A stretch of 38,240 nucleotides of DNA from Lachnoclostridium sp. UBA7097 (GCA_002499945.1 DKYP01000177.1:1-38240); one strand, 5' to 3'. Numbered from the stretch's first letter, positions 1 through 9,243 are shown. The notes: a model not told the origin generated them from the letters alone. Numbers and translations: made by a program.

Positions 1-71
1 AAACCAGCTGGCAAATTCCAAATGTGCTTCCAATGGACAGCTGTTGGTTTGTAAAGGGGCCGTTGGTGCTT

Positions 72-116
72 AAGCCCTTACGATTCAAAGAGATTTTCTT
101 TGAAGCATAAGGGCTT
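72..116. repeat. Strong two-part hairpin
   Basis: AAGCCCTTA (72-80) pairs perfectly with TAAGGGCTT (108-116). Inside it TTCAAAG (84-90) pairs with CTTTGAA (98-104), with a 3-by-3 internal loop and a 7-base apical loop. No T-run follows on either strand, so this is not a classical terminator. It belongs to the palindromic element at 1-210. Confidence 0.6.
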
Positions 117-157
117 TATGCATCCATTACGTGCGACGTTCAAGCGAAATGCGTGCA

Positions 158-185
158 AAAGCCATGCCTACGGCATGCTTTTTTC
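158..185 (+). terminator. Probable rho-independent terminator
   Basis: CATGCC (163-168) pairs with GGCATG (172-177) around a 3-base loop. Outer A-T pairs extend it past one mismatch, and a run of Ts follows (179-184). It would terminate rightward transcription entering from outside the window. Confidence 0.5.
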
Positions 186-210
186 ATGGAACACTTTGGA
201 ATTGCCAACC

Positions 211-389
211 CACTAACAAAATCCATTTACAGCAAAAAAATGGTGAAACCCAATAGCAATAATTAATGACATCCTGCCATTTTTATGGTAAAATTTTTAT
301 AAATTGACTACCCTTCCAGATTATATAAACTTTACAGCTTATATGGACATTACAGCTTATAGCTTGTATGTATTAAAGGAGCGATTATT
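211..389 (+). promoter_or_regulatory. Upstream region of the PAS hybrid kinase with a 12-bp direct repeat
   Basis: No gene is seen here. A perfect direct repeat TTACAGCTTATA lies at 332-343 and 350-361, 18 bp apart start to start, just upstream of the ribosome site AAAGGAG (375-381). A TTGACT at 304-309 resembles a -35 box, but the nearest TATAAA (324-329) is only 14 bp away, so I do not call a definite promoter. The direct repeat could be a regulator site. Confidence 0.35.
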
Positions 390-2618
390 ATGGACATGCC
401 AAAACAGAAGCACCATTTAGTTGAACATATAGCCAGCCTTTTAAAAATACTAGAAAGCAACAATATGGAAACCAGCCATCTTATAGAAGATGACCCCTGC
501 AGTGAAGTTTCTTCTTTATTAGAAACACAGGATATCCAGACAGCATATGAAGCAATCAGGTTTATGGAAGAAATGCCAGGGGGGTTCCTTATATACCATG
601 CAGATGGTGATGAACAGATTATATATGCAAACAAGGCATTATTACGGATTTTCCAGTGTGACACCCTTAAGGAATTCCGTGAACTTACACACAACTCATT
701 TAAAGGGATTGTACACCCCGGAGACCTTAAAGAAGTAGAACAAAGCATAATTGAACAGGTAAATGCAAGCCAGTATGACCTGGATTATGTAGAATACCGT
801 ATTATACGCAAGGACGGTGAAGTACGCTGGGCAGAAGATTACGGGCATTTTATCCACAGTGATTCAGTGGGTGATATTTTTTATGTTTTTATAACTGATG
901 CAACAGATAAAAAGAAAAAACATATGGAAGAAAGGGCTTCACTGATAAATGAAAGGGAACAGAAAGAGAAAAAGCTCCAGAATGTAATTGAAAAGTATGA
1001 TAAAGAAATAAAGCTGATTAACCAGGAGCACCTGCGCCGCCTTGAGGTTATAGAAGGGCTTAGCATAAATTATGAATCAATACTTTATGCTGATATGGAT
1101 TCAGATAAAATCATGCCATACAGGTTAAGCAGCCGTAACAGGCTGCAGTTTGGCAATAAATTACAGGTACGGGGGTTTTTATGGTACGTTTCTGATTATA
1201 TAGATACATGGGTACACCCCGAAGATGCCAGGATTGTTTCTGAAGCTACCAGTCCTGCATATATCCGTGAAAAGCTTTCAAACCATAAAACATTCTGTAT
1301 TAATTACCGTATTATTGATAATGATGAAATCCAATACCTTCAGCTGCGCATTGTAAATGTCAGTAATAAAAAACATATTTCACAGATTGTCATGGGCTAC
1401 CGCAGGGTTGATGAAGAACTACAGTATGAAACAGAACAAAAACAGATACTTGAAGAAGCATTAAATAATGCAGACCTGGCTATTACTGCCAAGAACACTT
1501 TCCTCTCGAATATGTCGCATGATATGAGGACACCGCTTAATGCAGTATTTGGATATACAATGCTTGCCAGGAAATGTAGTAATAATAATGAAACGGTTAA
1601 TGAATATCTCGATAAAATTGACAATTCCAGCAGACAGCTTCTTGACTTGATTGACAAGGTGCTGGAAGTATCATGGACTGAAACTAATGATGTGCATATA
1701 GAAGAAACGGAATGTAATTTATGTGATATTATGCAGGATATACATAATGCACTGTCAGTCCAGGCTGCCAGAAAGAATATATCGCTTTCTGTAAACTCCT
1801 CTAATATAAGGCATTATGATGTATTTACTGACCCTGGCAAACTTAAGCAGCTTTTAATGTATTTGGCTAATAATGCATTAAAATACACTAAAAACAATGG
1901 TATGGTTGATATAAGCCTGTATGAAGCTGAAAAGCTTCCTAATAAACATGTAACCTATAAATTTGTAGTTAAGGATACAGGAATAGGTATTGGAAAAGAT
2001 TTCTTAGGACGTATTTTTGAACCATTTGAACGTGAAAAAAATACAACATTAAGCGGTGTACATGGCACCGGGCTTGGACTTGCCATTGCAAGGAACATTA
2101 CAGAGATGATGGGCGGACATATAGATGTAAAAAGCACCACCGGCAAGGGCAGCACATTTACAGTTACATTGAACCTGCGCATACATGAACAGCCACTGTC
2201 TATTTCAAATGTGAATGAAGATGCATTTTCACAGCTTATGAACCAGAAGATACTTCTTGTAGAGGATAATGAAATTAACCTTGAAATTGAAACTGAAATA
2301 CTCCAAGACCTTGGTTTTATAATAGAAACAGCAGTAAATGGAAGCATTGCTGTTGAAAAAATCAAAAAGGCAGGGCCAGATGAATTTGCACTTGTACTTA
2401 TGGACATCCAGATGCCTGTTATGGATGGCCTTGAAGCAGCCCGGGCAATCCGCAGGCTTGATAACCCGGTACTTGCCAATATACCAATTGTGGCATTATC
2501 AGCCAATGCATTTGAAAGTGATAAACGTATGTCAATGGAAAGCGGCATGAATGCACATCTTACCAAACCTATAGATATCCCGGTACTGCTTGAAACAATA
2601 GTTAAAACAATTAAATAA
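390..2618 (+). CDS. Cytosolic PAS hybrid sensor histidine kinase (HisKA-HATPase-REC)
   Basis: This 742-residue protein has no membrane segment. A PAS/PAC domain covers about residues 55-170 and is followed by a charged coiled coil (about 172-215). A second PAS-like sensory region spans about 216-345. The HisKA H-box NMSHDMRTPLNAV places the phosphorylated His at 377. The HATPase follows (N-box LANNALKYT, G1 box DTGIGIG from D529). A C-terminal receiver has LVEDNEIN and phosphoacceptor D672 in MDIQMPVMDG. By family knowledge the kinase autophosphorylates and passes phosphate to its own receiver, so a separate HPt would be needed to pass it on. The kinase at 6469-9243 carries an HPt. The start ATG has AAAGGAG upstream. 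The gene converges on the kinase operon that ends at 2660. The signal sensed is unknown. Confidence 0.93.
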   Translation: MDMPKQKHHLVEHIASLLKILESNNMETSHLIEDDPCSEVSSLLETQDIQTAYEAIRFMEEMPGGFLIYHADGDEQIIYANKALLRIFQCDTLKEFRELTHNSFKGIVHPGDLKEVEQSIIEQVNASQYDLDYVEYRIIRKDGEVRWAEDYGHFIHSDSVGDIFYVFITDATDKKKKHMEERASLINEREQKEKKLQNVIEKYDKEIKLINQEHLRRLEVIEGLSINYESILYADMDSDKIMPYRLSSRNRLQFGNKLQVRGFLWYVSDYIDTWVHPEDARIVSEATSPAYIREKLSNHKTFCINYRIIDNDEIQYLQLRIVNVSNKKHISQIVMGYRRVDEELQYETEQKQILEEALNNADLAITAKNTFLSNMSHDMRTPLNAVFGYTMLARKCSNNNETVNEYLDKIDNSSRQLLDLIDKVLEVSWTETNDVHIEETECNLCDIMQDIHNALSVQAARKNISLSVNSSNIRHYDVFTDPGKLKQLLMYLANNALKYTKNNGMVDISLYEAEKLPNKHVTYKFVVKDTGIGIGKDFLGRIFEPFEREKNTTLSGVHGTGLGLAIARNITEMMGGHIDVKSTTGKGSTFTVTLNLRIHEQPLSISNVNEDAFSQLMNQKILLVEDNEINLEIETEILQDLGFIIETAVNGSIAVEKIKKAGPDEFALVLMDIQMPVMDGLEAARAIRRLDNPVLANIPIVALSANAFESDKRMSMESGMNAHLTKPIDIPVLLETIVKTIK

Positions 2619-2623
2619 ATACA

Positions 2624-2637
2624 GCAGGTTAACCTGC
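2624..2637. repeat. 14-bp palindrome between convergent genes
   Basis: GCAGGTTAACCTGC is a perfect palindrome six bases after the stop of the PAS hybrid kinase and 22 bases from the end of the convergent HipA-like gene. It has no loop or T-run, so a terminator role is doubtful. Confidence 0.3.
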
Positions 2638-2659
2638 CTGCATAATCCTGTTAAAAGAA

Positions 2660-3763
2660 TTATACAAGCAGGTTCGCCACCCTGTGCAGCATTTTTATAT
2701 AGTCCTGCTCTGTCTTATATTCAAAGAACATCTTTTTAAAGCTGCCTGAATGTATATATTCATTTAACCTTATTATATCTGGTTTTAACTGTTCATACTC
2801 GTTTTTATACATTTCCCTTAATGCACATATTGTTTTATGGAATGTGGTCCCGGATGGAAAATATATACCATTTGCAGATTTTCCTTTAAAGCATGAATCA
2901 TGGTCAAAAACCGGAAATAATGCAACTGCTTTCCTGTGTTTCACCAGCAGTCCATAGTTATCCCTGTTCCTGTCAGTATTTAAAGTTATATAGTCAAATA
3001 ACTGCATCCTTATGAAATTTAAAGGGTCTGTTTCCATAAAGTGTTTATATGCCTGGCTGTCCATATGTATTCTTGTTTCACCGTGGTACTCCAGTATATC
3101 CCTGCACGGAACCATTTCATTTTCTTCTGATGTCAGTACCTTGCATATAGAACATGACATTCCCATATATTTTGTCTTTCTGTAAAACACACTTGGCAGC
3201 CTTAGTGCTTTGGCTATATAGTGTGATATTACTTCAGAATTTATCTCTTCTTCTGTTTCCGCTTTACACATAAATATTTTCTGCCCATACCTTATAAAAC
3301 ATTTTGCCTTGGTACCCTTATTCATAAGCTCACCGGCACTAAACCTTGTTACTATGCTGCTGCACTCTGCTATTCCTGTAAGTGCCACCTTTCCTATATG
3401 TGTAGATGTCATATTTTTATACAGACTTACATCTTCCCATTTTTTATCAGAATCTGCCCTGCAAATCCAGTAATTATCCCTTAAAGAAGCCGCTTCACTT
3501 TTAATGCATATATTTACGTCATTATCCCCTGCAAGCCCGCATATTTTTAATATCCAGTTGTAATTTTTTCTGTTCCTTGTCATTACCCGTCCAGCACAAA
3601 AGGATTTTACCATTCCATATAATGGTTTCTTGTTAATAATAGAAAGCGGCAGCAGTTCATGGTTTATTATATGTACAGTTTCTGATTTTGTATTAAATGC
3701 CATTACAGCCTCATCTTTATATTTTAAATAGTATTTTGTATTTCTTATATTCCCAATGTCCAT
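2660..3763 (-). CDS. HipA/CtkA-like protein kinase, last gene of the kinase operon
   Basis: The 367-residue protein has the hallmarks of the HipA-like kinase fold. The catalytic-loop motif TDRNRDNYG has D264 and N269, and a metal-binding motif FDHD starts at D287. Helical sequence near EEEINSEVISHYIAKALRLP fits the N-lobe region. No HTH partner (HipB) is adjacent and no N-terminal HipA subdomain is obvious, so it resembles stand-alone CtkA-type kinases more than a classical HipBA toxin. It starts 10 bases after the TAA of the DegV-fused kinase gene, with ribosome site AAAGGTGG in the gap, so it is almost certainly co-transcribed. Its substrate is unknown. A role as output or regulator of the upstream phosphorelay is inferred from position only. 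Confidence 0.75.
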   Translation of the reverse strand: MDIGNIRNTKYYLKYKDEAVMAFNTKSETVHIINHELLPLSIINKKPLYGMVKSFCAGRVMTRNRKNYNWILKICGLAGDNDVNICIKSEAASLRDNYWICRADSDKKWEDVSLYKNMTSTHIGKVALTGIAECSSIVTRFSAGELMNKGTKAKCFIRYGQKIFMCKAETEEEINSEVISHYIAKALRLPSVFYRKTKYMGMSCSICKVLTSEENEMVPCRDILEYHGETRIHMDSQAYKHFMETDPLNFIRMQLFDYITLNTDRNRDNYGLLVKHRKAVALFPVFDHDSCFKGKSANGIYFPSGTTFHKTICALREMYKNEYEQLKPDIIRLNEYIHSGSFKKMFFEYKTEQDYIKMLHRVANLLV

Positions 3764-3773
3764 TAAACCACCT

Positions 3774-6476
3774 TTACAGATACCTTCCTCTCTCTTTTTT
3801 CATAAAAAGAAGCCCGAATGCACCAACCCCGCAGTTACTGCTTATAGCTGCTGAGGCCTGTTGTTCTATTATCTTCTCAAATTTCTGGTATTTATTTACT
3901 TCATCTAATATTTTCTGTTTTGTTTTATAATTAAGCCCTGCATATGTAAAAAACAATAACCTTGTGTCAATATTCCTCTTTCCCCTTAACTGCCTGCGGA
4001 TATATTTTAAATATGCATGTGCACATGTACCAGGATATATGTTGCTGCACACAATCTGGCTGCCTTTCATTGAAAGGACCGGGTGGAGCATAAATAAATC
4101 ACAGATATCTTTAACTTTTCTGTCCATCCTGCCTGCTTTATACAAGTTTTCTGTACTTGCCACTATAAAACTTGTGGAAATGCTGTTTTTAACATGGTTT
4201 ATTGTATCAATGACCTCCTGGAAAGGCCTGCCTGCCTGTACCAGTGATGCCGCATACAATACAAGTATGCCCATTCCGCTTGAAAGATGTGCCGAATTTA
4301 TTACATGCACATTGTCAAAACCTTTCGCTGCCTGGACTGCAGTATAATACCCGTTACCTGAATTTTTCGCCATGCTTATATGTATAACCTGCTGTGCGCC
4401 CCCAAGTGCATCTGCAAAGAATGTTTCATATTCCTCAACTGAAGGTGGCATTGAATGTGCAAGTTTCTTGTCTTTATCAAGGTATTCCATAAGATTGCCT
4501 GCCGATATCTCCTTCACATCATAGAAACGCCCTTCTTCTGTCTGCACATAATAATAAATACAGGCAATTCCAAAACGTACCATTAAATCCTCCGGGATAT
4601 CTGCCACACTTTCCGTTGTTATACATACTGCCTTTTTATTATGCACATAAACCATTTGTATACTGGTCCCGTCTGCTTTTCCACTATCTTCTGTCCTCTT
4701 AACTTCCACAATCTCTTCTGGCAGGAATTTTAGAAGCATTGCTTCAAAAAGAGGCCCGTTTACAGGTTTTACAAGATACCCGTCAAAACCATTGGCATTG
4801 TAAAATGCTTCTGCATCTGTAAAAGCATTGGCAGTCATTGCAATAACTGGTGTTTCTTTACACAGCCCGTTTTCCTGCCTGCGCAGTCTTTCCAGCGTTT
4901 CAATACCGTCAAGCTTTGGCATCATATGGTCCATAAAAATGGCATGGTAGAATTTCTGCCTTGTCTTGTCAAGACACTCCTGCCCGCCTGAAGCTGTTTC
5001 TACCTGTACTTTTGTAGCACGCAGGAGTTTTACTGCAACCATAAGGTTCATTTCATTGTCATCTACAATAAGCACCCTGGCTTCTGGTGCTTCAAAACTC
5101 TGTTTATACTCTTTCCTTCCATGGAAACTGCCTTTAATAATATCCTTTATAGGTCCCATAGGGGCTTTATTAACTATTTCCTGCACAAGTACAAGTGTAA
5201 ATGTGGTCCCGCGCTGGTATACACTGTCTACCTGTATTTCCCCGCCCATAAGCCCTGCAAGCTGGTGTGAAATTGCAAGCCCCAGCCCTGTACCTTCAAT
5301 AGCACCATTCTTCTTTTCATCAACACGCTTAAAAGACATAAATAAATACTTAATATCCTCTTTACGTATGCCAATTCCTGTATCTGAAACTGATATTAAA
5401 AGCCTTATATGCCCTGCATCAAGCTGCTGGCATTTTGCCTGTAATGTAACAGAACCTTTATGTGTATATTTTATTGCATTGGTAAGTATATTGGTAAGTA
5501 TCTGTTTTATCCTTATATCATCACCATATAACATGGATGGTATATCAGGTGAAACATCAAGCTTAAATTCAAGCTTCTTATCATATGCACGCACCCAGTT
5601 AATATTTACAAGTTCACTAAGCATTGCACCTGTTTCATATTGCCTGTTTACAATTTCCATTTTGCCTGACTCTATTTTTGATAAATCAAGGATATCATTA
5701 ATAAGTGATAAAAGCATTTTGCTTGCACGCTGTATATTAACACAGTTCTCTGCTACTTCATCATTAATATTGTCACGCAGGTTCATTTCATTAAGCCCTA
5801 TTATAGTATTAATAGGTGTCCTTATTTCATGGCTCATATTGGCAAGGAAACGGCTTTTTGTCTTGTTTGCTTCTTCAAGTTCAATCTGCTGCTGCCTGCC
5901 TAGTTCCTGCTCTTTATTGTAAATCATCCTCTGGAACTTTATTAATGTGCCAATTGAAACTGAAACCAGCATAAAGCATACAAAAGTATGTATATATATA
6001 TCTTTCTGTACAGCCACTCCCTGGATATATACATTATCATAATAAATCATAATATAACAGCCTGTAAAGCTGGCAGCAGATAATACAAAAGTTATAATAA
6101 ATGCAATGCCTTTTACCAGAAGGAATACATATAAAATACCAAGCACAAATAAACCACTTAATCCTCCGCTGGCACCTCCGCTTGTAAAAAAGAGTATGGG
6201 AAATATGAAAAGGTTAAGCACTAATGAACTTGCTACTGAACAGAAATTAATACAATTAAATTTTGCTGCAATGCCTCCAAATATTGTAAATACAACGGGA
6301 TAAAGGAACATGGCTATAATACTTGCAAAGGGTGCATGTGTAACAGCTGCAACAACAACTCCTGAAAGGCTTACAAATGTCCCAAGCCCTATTACAAGAT
6401 AAAAAAGCCTTCTGTCTAATTCATAACTGCTGTCATATAAATAATCCTTTATATTTTTTATTAACTTTCTAAGCAT
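3774..6476 (-). CDS. Membrane hybrid histidine kinase fused to a DegV fatty-acid-binding domain
   Basis: The protein has 900 residues. About six membrane helices fill residues 20-175. HisKA follows, with His216 in NMSHEIRTPINTI. The HATPase (about 275-405) has SDTGIGI, and a receiver (about 463-585) has phosphoacceptor D516 in FMDHMMPKLDG. A full-length DegV/EDD domain runs from about 618 to the end. Recognisable DegV landmarks are TTESVADIPEDL, SMPPSVEEY, NSAHLSSGMG, TENLYKAGRMDR and C-terminal CGVGAFGLLFM. DegV/FakB proteins bind fatty acids and usually present them to the kinase FakA, so fusion to a phosphorelay suggests fatty-acid sensing or a phosphorylation-gated lipid-binding output. 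This is inference. The ATG overlaps the previous gene by 8 bases, indicating translational coupling. Confidence 0.9.
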   Translation of the reverse strand: MLRKLIKNIKDYLYDSSYELDRRLFYLVIGLGTFVSLSGVVVAAVTHAPFASIIAMFLYPVVFTIFGGIAAKFNCINFCSVASSLVLNLFIFPILFFTSGGASGGLSGLFVLGILYVFLLVKGIAFIITFVLSAASFTGCYIMIYYDNVYIQGVAVQKDIYIHTFVCFMLVSVSIGTLIKFQRMIYNKEQELGRQQQIELEEANKTKSRFLANMSHEIRTPINTIIGLNEMNLRDNINDEVAENCVNIQRASKMLLSLINDILDLSKIESGKMEIVNRQYETGAMLSELVNINWVRAYDKKLEFKLDVSPDIPSMLYGDDIRIKQILTNILTNAIKYTHKGSVTLQAKCQQLDAGHIRLLISVSDTGIGIRKEDIKYLFMSFKRVDEKKNGAIEGTGLGLAISHQLAGLMGGEIQVDSVYQRGTTFTLVLVQEIVNKAPMGPIKDIIKGSFHGRKEYKQSFEAPEARVLIVDDNEMNLMVAVKLLRATKVQVETASGGQECLDKTRQKFYHAIFMDHMMPKLDGIETLERLRRQENGLCKETPVIAMTANAFTDAEAFYNANGFDGYLVKPVNGPLFEAMLLKFLPEEIVEVKRTEDSGKADGTSIQMVYVHNKKAVCITTESVADIPEDLMVRFGIACIYYYVQTEEGRFYDVKEISAGNLMEYLDKDKKLAHSMPPSVEEYETFFADALGGAQQVIHISMAKNSGNGYYTAVQAAKGFDNVHVINSAHLSSGMGILVLYAASLVQAGRPFQEVIDTINHVKNSISTSFIVASTENLYKAGRMDRKVKDICDLFMLHPVLSMKGSQIVCSNIYPGTCAHAYLKYIRRQLRGKRNIDTRLLFFTYAGLNYKTKQKILDEVNKYQKFEKIIEQQASAAISSNCGVGAFGLLFMKKERGRYL

Positions 6477-9243
6477 CTTCCCACCCCTTCCTTAACTCTT
6501 CCAGGGCATCAGCTGCACCACAGAAATCAAATGCTTCCACAAGCCCTGCAATTTCTTCCAGGCTGCCTTTAAGGCTTTCCCCTTTATATGAATATAATGA
6601 CAAATCATTAATAACTGGGATTACTGCATCTTCTTCAAATGTATCAAGTGCTTCTGCAAGTTTTCCAAGCCTTTCCATTAATAAATCTTTATCTATTTCA
6701 TTTAACTCCTCTTCCCCATTATCATCACTTTCTGGCACAAATTCTTTATTTGAGGCTATTTCATCAAGCACACTTCCATAAGCTTCCATAAGCCCGTTAT
6801 GGTTTGCAAGCAGGTATTCTATATTATTTTCTTTGCCTGCCTTCTCCTGTTTCTTTGCCATTTCTGACAGTTCCTTTGCGCCAATTCCAAGGGATGTACT
6901 TTTCAGTGCATGTACCATAATTGTATAATCATTCCATTCCCCTGCCTCAAAAAGTTCCTGCATCTTTTGTTTCTTCTCTAATCCTGACTTATAATAAAGC
7001 CTTATAACATCAATATAATCTTCATAAACCCCGCCAGAATAATTAATGCCTGTCTGGATATCTATAAGTGCTTTTCCATTAACTGTATTATTACCTGTAT
7101 TGCCACTTATACATGTACTGCCACCGGCATTATTACTGCTTGCAGCTGCTTCTGCCTCCGCTGCAAGTTCTTCATCAGTCTTATTAATAATCCTTTCACC
7201 GGGTATAAACTTTTTAAGCACACGCTCCAGTGTTGAAACTTCCACGGGCTTTGCCACAAAGTCCTGGAACCCTTCTGAAAGAAACATTTCACGTGCGCCG
7301 CCTATTGCATTGGCAGTAAGTGCAACAACTGGCACTTTCTGGAAGAATATCCCGTTCTTTTTACGGATATTGTGGAGTGTTTCAACACCGTCCATGCCTG
7401 GCATCATATGGTCCATAAAAACAAGGTCAAAATACATCCTGTCCAGCATCATAAGAGCCTCGCTTCCGCTTCCTGCAGTATAAAATTTAACTTTATAAGG
7501 CCGCAAAAGCCCTTCCATAACTTTAAGGTTCATAATATTATCATCTACCACAAGCACACTTGCTTCTGGTGCAGTAAACTTATGTACCATATAGTGGCTG
7601 CCGTCCATTCTCTGTACCACCTTGCCGCCATTTAATGCAGTTACAACTGACAGCACATAGAAGGGCTTATATATACGCATAAAAGCACTGCTTATTCCCT
7701 CATCTTCTTCCCTGTTAATAAAAATAATTATATTAATTTCCCTTGCAATTTCTTCAAAATATGCCTTATCCTCTTTGTATTCATCAACTGTTATAAATAA
7801 ATGTGTAAAATGCCTTCCACTGATACGCCTTTTTAATTCTGCAAGGTTCTGGCATGTACAAAAACCAAGTTCAAGCTGCCTGGCTATATTTTTAATGCAG
7901 TCCATATAGCTGTCCCTTATCTCTGCCATTCCGTACTTCTCCTGGTTAATATAACATGCCACCTTTATATTTTCACTGTCTTTAAGAGAAATTACAGGTT
8001 TGTCATCATAAACCTTCTGTGGAATTACAAACTGGAATTCACTTCCTGCACCTTCTGTACTTTTCACACTTAAAAAGCCCTTCATCATGCCAACTATTTT
8101 ACGTGTTATTGCAAGCCCAAGCCCCATACCCGTCTGCTGCCTGTTTTTCTTTGTATCTACCTGGTTAAAGTTAGTAAAAATGCGCTCAATCCCTTCCTGT
8201 GATATCCCTATGCCTGTATCCCTGACATTTACACACAGGTTAATGCCATAATCCTCTTTCCTTCCAGACACGGAAATAGTAACACAGCCTTTTTCCGTAA
8301 ATTTAATTGCATTGTTTACAAGACTTGCAAAAATACGCCTGATTTTCTCACTGTCACCAATAAGCCCGCATGGAAGGTTTACATCATAATTAACAACAAT
8401 TTCAAGTTTCTTTTCTTCATTCTGCGCAATGGCAACATTAAGCACATCATTTAATATGGAAGTAAAATTATAACTTTCTTCCACAATGGCAAGTTTGCCT
8501 GTTTCAAGTTCTGAAAAATCCAGCACATCACTTACTATTGCCTGTAAATTCCTGCCTGCAACCTGTATGTCAAATAAATTCTCCCTTACCTGCGCTGGCA
8601 GTTCCTCACGCAGTGAAAGCTCACTCATACCACATATAGTGTTGAGCGGTGTCCTTATTTCATGTGATACATTTGCCATAAATTCATCTTTGCTATGCTC
8701 CGCCTGCTGCAATGTTTCGATAGTTTCAATAAGTTTCCTGTTCATTATGGAATCTTTCTTAATAAGAAACCAGACAAGGTAAATCATTATGAGCATTGGC
8801 ACAAGCTGCTGCATATTGTCTGCAACCGCATCTTTTCCTGTAAAATCAAATGAATGTACAACAAAGGCATGGTATATGGCCAGAAGCAACGCCAGCGCAG
8901 ATACCATGCCCAAAAGCCCTGGTATATTAAACAGTCCGGTAAGTACCAGCAATACACCAAATGATGGAAGCAGGGAAAAAATTGAAGAAGCAGCAACACC
9001 ATAGCCAAAGAATGAAACCAGTGCCATAAATGTATATATATATGCCCTTGCTTTTTTATCCTTTACCCTTATAAAATATACAGCCCAGCATGTAACTATC
9101 TCCGGGAATGTCCATATTATAAAGCCTATATTGCCATAGGCCAGCACCTGTGCCACAAACATCATTATAACAAACAGTGTATATATAGTTACTACTCTTC
9201 TTTCTATTGCACGTTCACCGTATTTATAAAAATCCTCCTGCAA
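6469..9243 (-). CDS. Membrane hybrid histidine kinase with degenerate receiver, receiver and HPt
   Basis: The protein has 924 residues. Membrane helices occupy about 20-165. HisKA has His194 in NVSHEIRTPLNTI, and the HATPase (about 285-400) has RDTGIGI. A region at about 415-540 looks like a degenerate receiver without an obvious phosphorylation pocket. A true receiver (about 558-680) has D611 in FMDHMMPGMDG. An HPt (about 738-815) has His778 in VHALKSTSLGIGA. An acidic helical tail covers 845-924. It can therefore run His-Asp-His steps alone and may donate phosphate to the receivers of the neighbouring proteins. The start is TTG: AGGAGG lies 7 bases upstream and no in-frame ATG fits. It begins 16 bases after the HD-GYP gene and overlaps the DegV-fusion gene. 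Confidence 0.9.
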   Translation of the reverse strand: MQEDFYKYGERAIERRVVTIYTLFVIMMFVAQVLAYGNIGFIIWTFPEIVTCWAVYFIRVKDKKARAYIYTFMALVSFFGYGVAASSIFSLLPSFGVLLVLTGLFNIPGLLGMVSALALLLAIYHAFVVHSFDFTGKDAVADNMQQLVPMLIMIYLVWFLIKKDSIMNRKLIETIETLQQAEHSKDEFMANVSHEIRTPLNTICGMSELSLREELPAQVRENLFDIQVAGRNLQAIVSDVLDFSELETGKLAIVEESYNFTSILNDVLNVAIAQNEEKKLEIVVNYDVNLPCGLIGDSEKIRRIFASLVNNAIKFTEKGCVTISVSGRKEDYGINLCVNVRDTGIGISQEGIERIFTNFNQVDTKKNRQQTGMGLGLAITRKIVGMMKGFLSVKSTEGAGSEFQFVIPQKVYDDKPVISLKDSENIKVACYINQEKYGMAEIRDSYMDCIKNIARQLELGFCTCQNLAELKRRISGRHFTHLFITVDEYKEDKAYFEEIAREINIIIFINREEDEGISSAFMRIYKPFYVLSVVTALNGGKVVQRMDGSHYMVHKFTAPEASVLVVDDNIMNLKVMEGLLRPYKVKFYTAGSGSEALMMLDRMYFDLVFMDHMMPGMDGVETLHNIRKKNGIFFQKVPVVALTANAIGGAREMFLSEGFQDFVAKPVEVSTLERVLKKFIPGERIINKTDEELAAEAEAAASSNNAGGSTCISGNTGNNTVNGKALIDIQTGINYSGGVYEDYIDVIRLYYKSGLEKKQKMQELFEAGEWNDYTIMVHALKSTSLGIGAKELSEMAKKQEKAGKENNIEYLLANHNGLMEAYGSVLDEIASNKEFVPESDDNGEEELNEIDKDLLMERLGKLAEALDTFEEDAVIPVINDLSLYSYKGESLKGSLEEIAGLVEAFDFCGAADALEELRKGWEDA

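Larger units (their letters stand above)
1..210. repeat. Structured non-coding palindromic element, cut by the window edge
   Basis: No coding frame is supported here. Bases about 10-34 are an imperfect inverted copy of about 185-207: GGCAAATTCCAAA on the left faces TTTGGAATTGCC on the right, with single-base bulges. The enclosed segment contains a strong hairpin (72-116) and a terminator-like hairpin (158-185). Bases 1-10 can also pair with 38-50 (AAACCA against TGGTTT). Because the outer arms lie beyond the internal T-run, the symmetry looks like a DNA-level element such as a MITE or dispersed intergenic repeat rather than one RNA. A structured RNA remains possible. The left boundary cannot be seen. 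Confidence 0.5.

Noticed and set aside
1..210. 6S RNA, SRP RNA, tmRNA or RNase P RNA
   Set aside because: None of the conserved core motifs is present, and the outer arms lie beyond an internal terminator, which does not fit a single RNA.
1955..2566. Minus-strand open frame of 203 codons opposite the PAS hybrid kinase
   Set aside because: It mirrors the HATPase and receiver domains and shows no domain or start signal of its own.
4966..5922. Long plus-strand open frame (318 codons) opposite the DegV-fused kinase
   Set aside because: It is antisense to clearly coding HisKA, HATPase and receiver sequence, has serine- and isoleucine-rich composition typical of a mirror frame, and no ribosome site.
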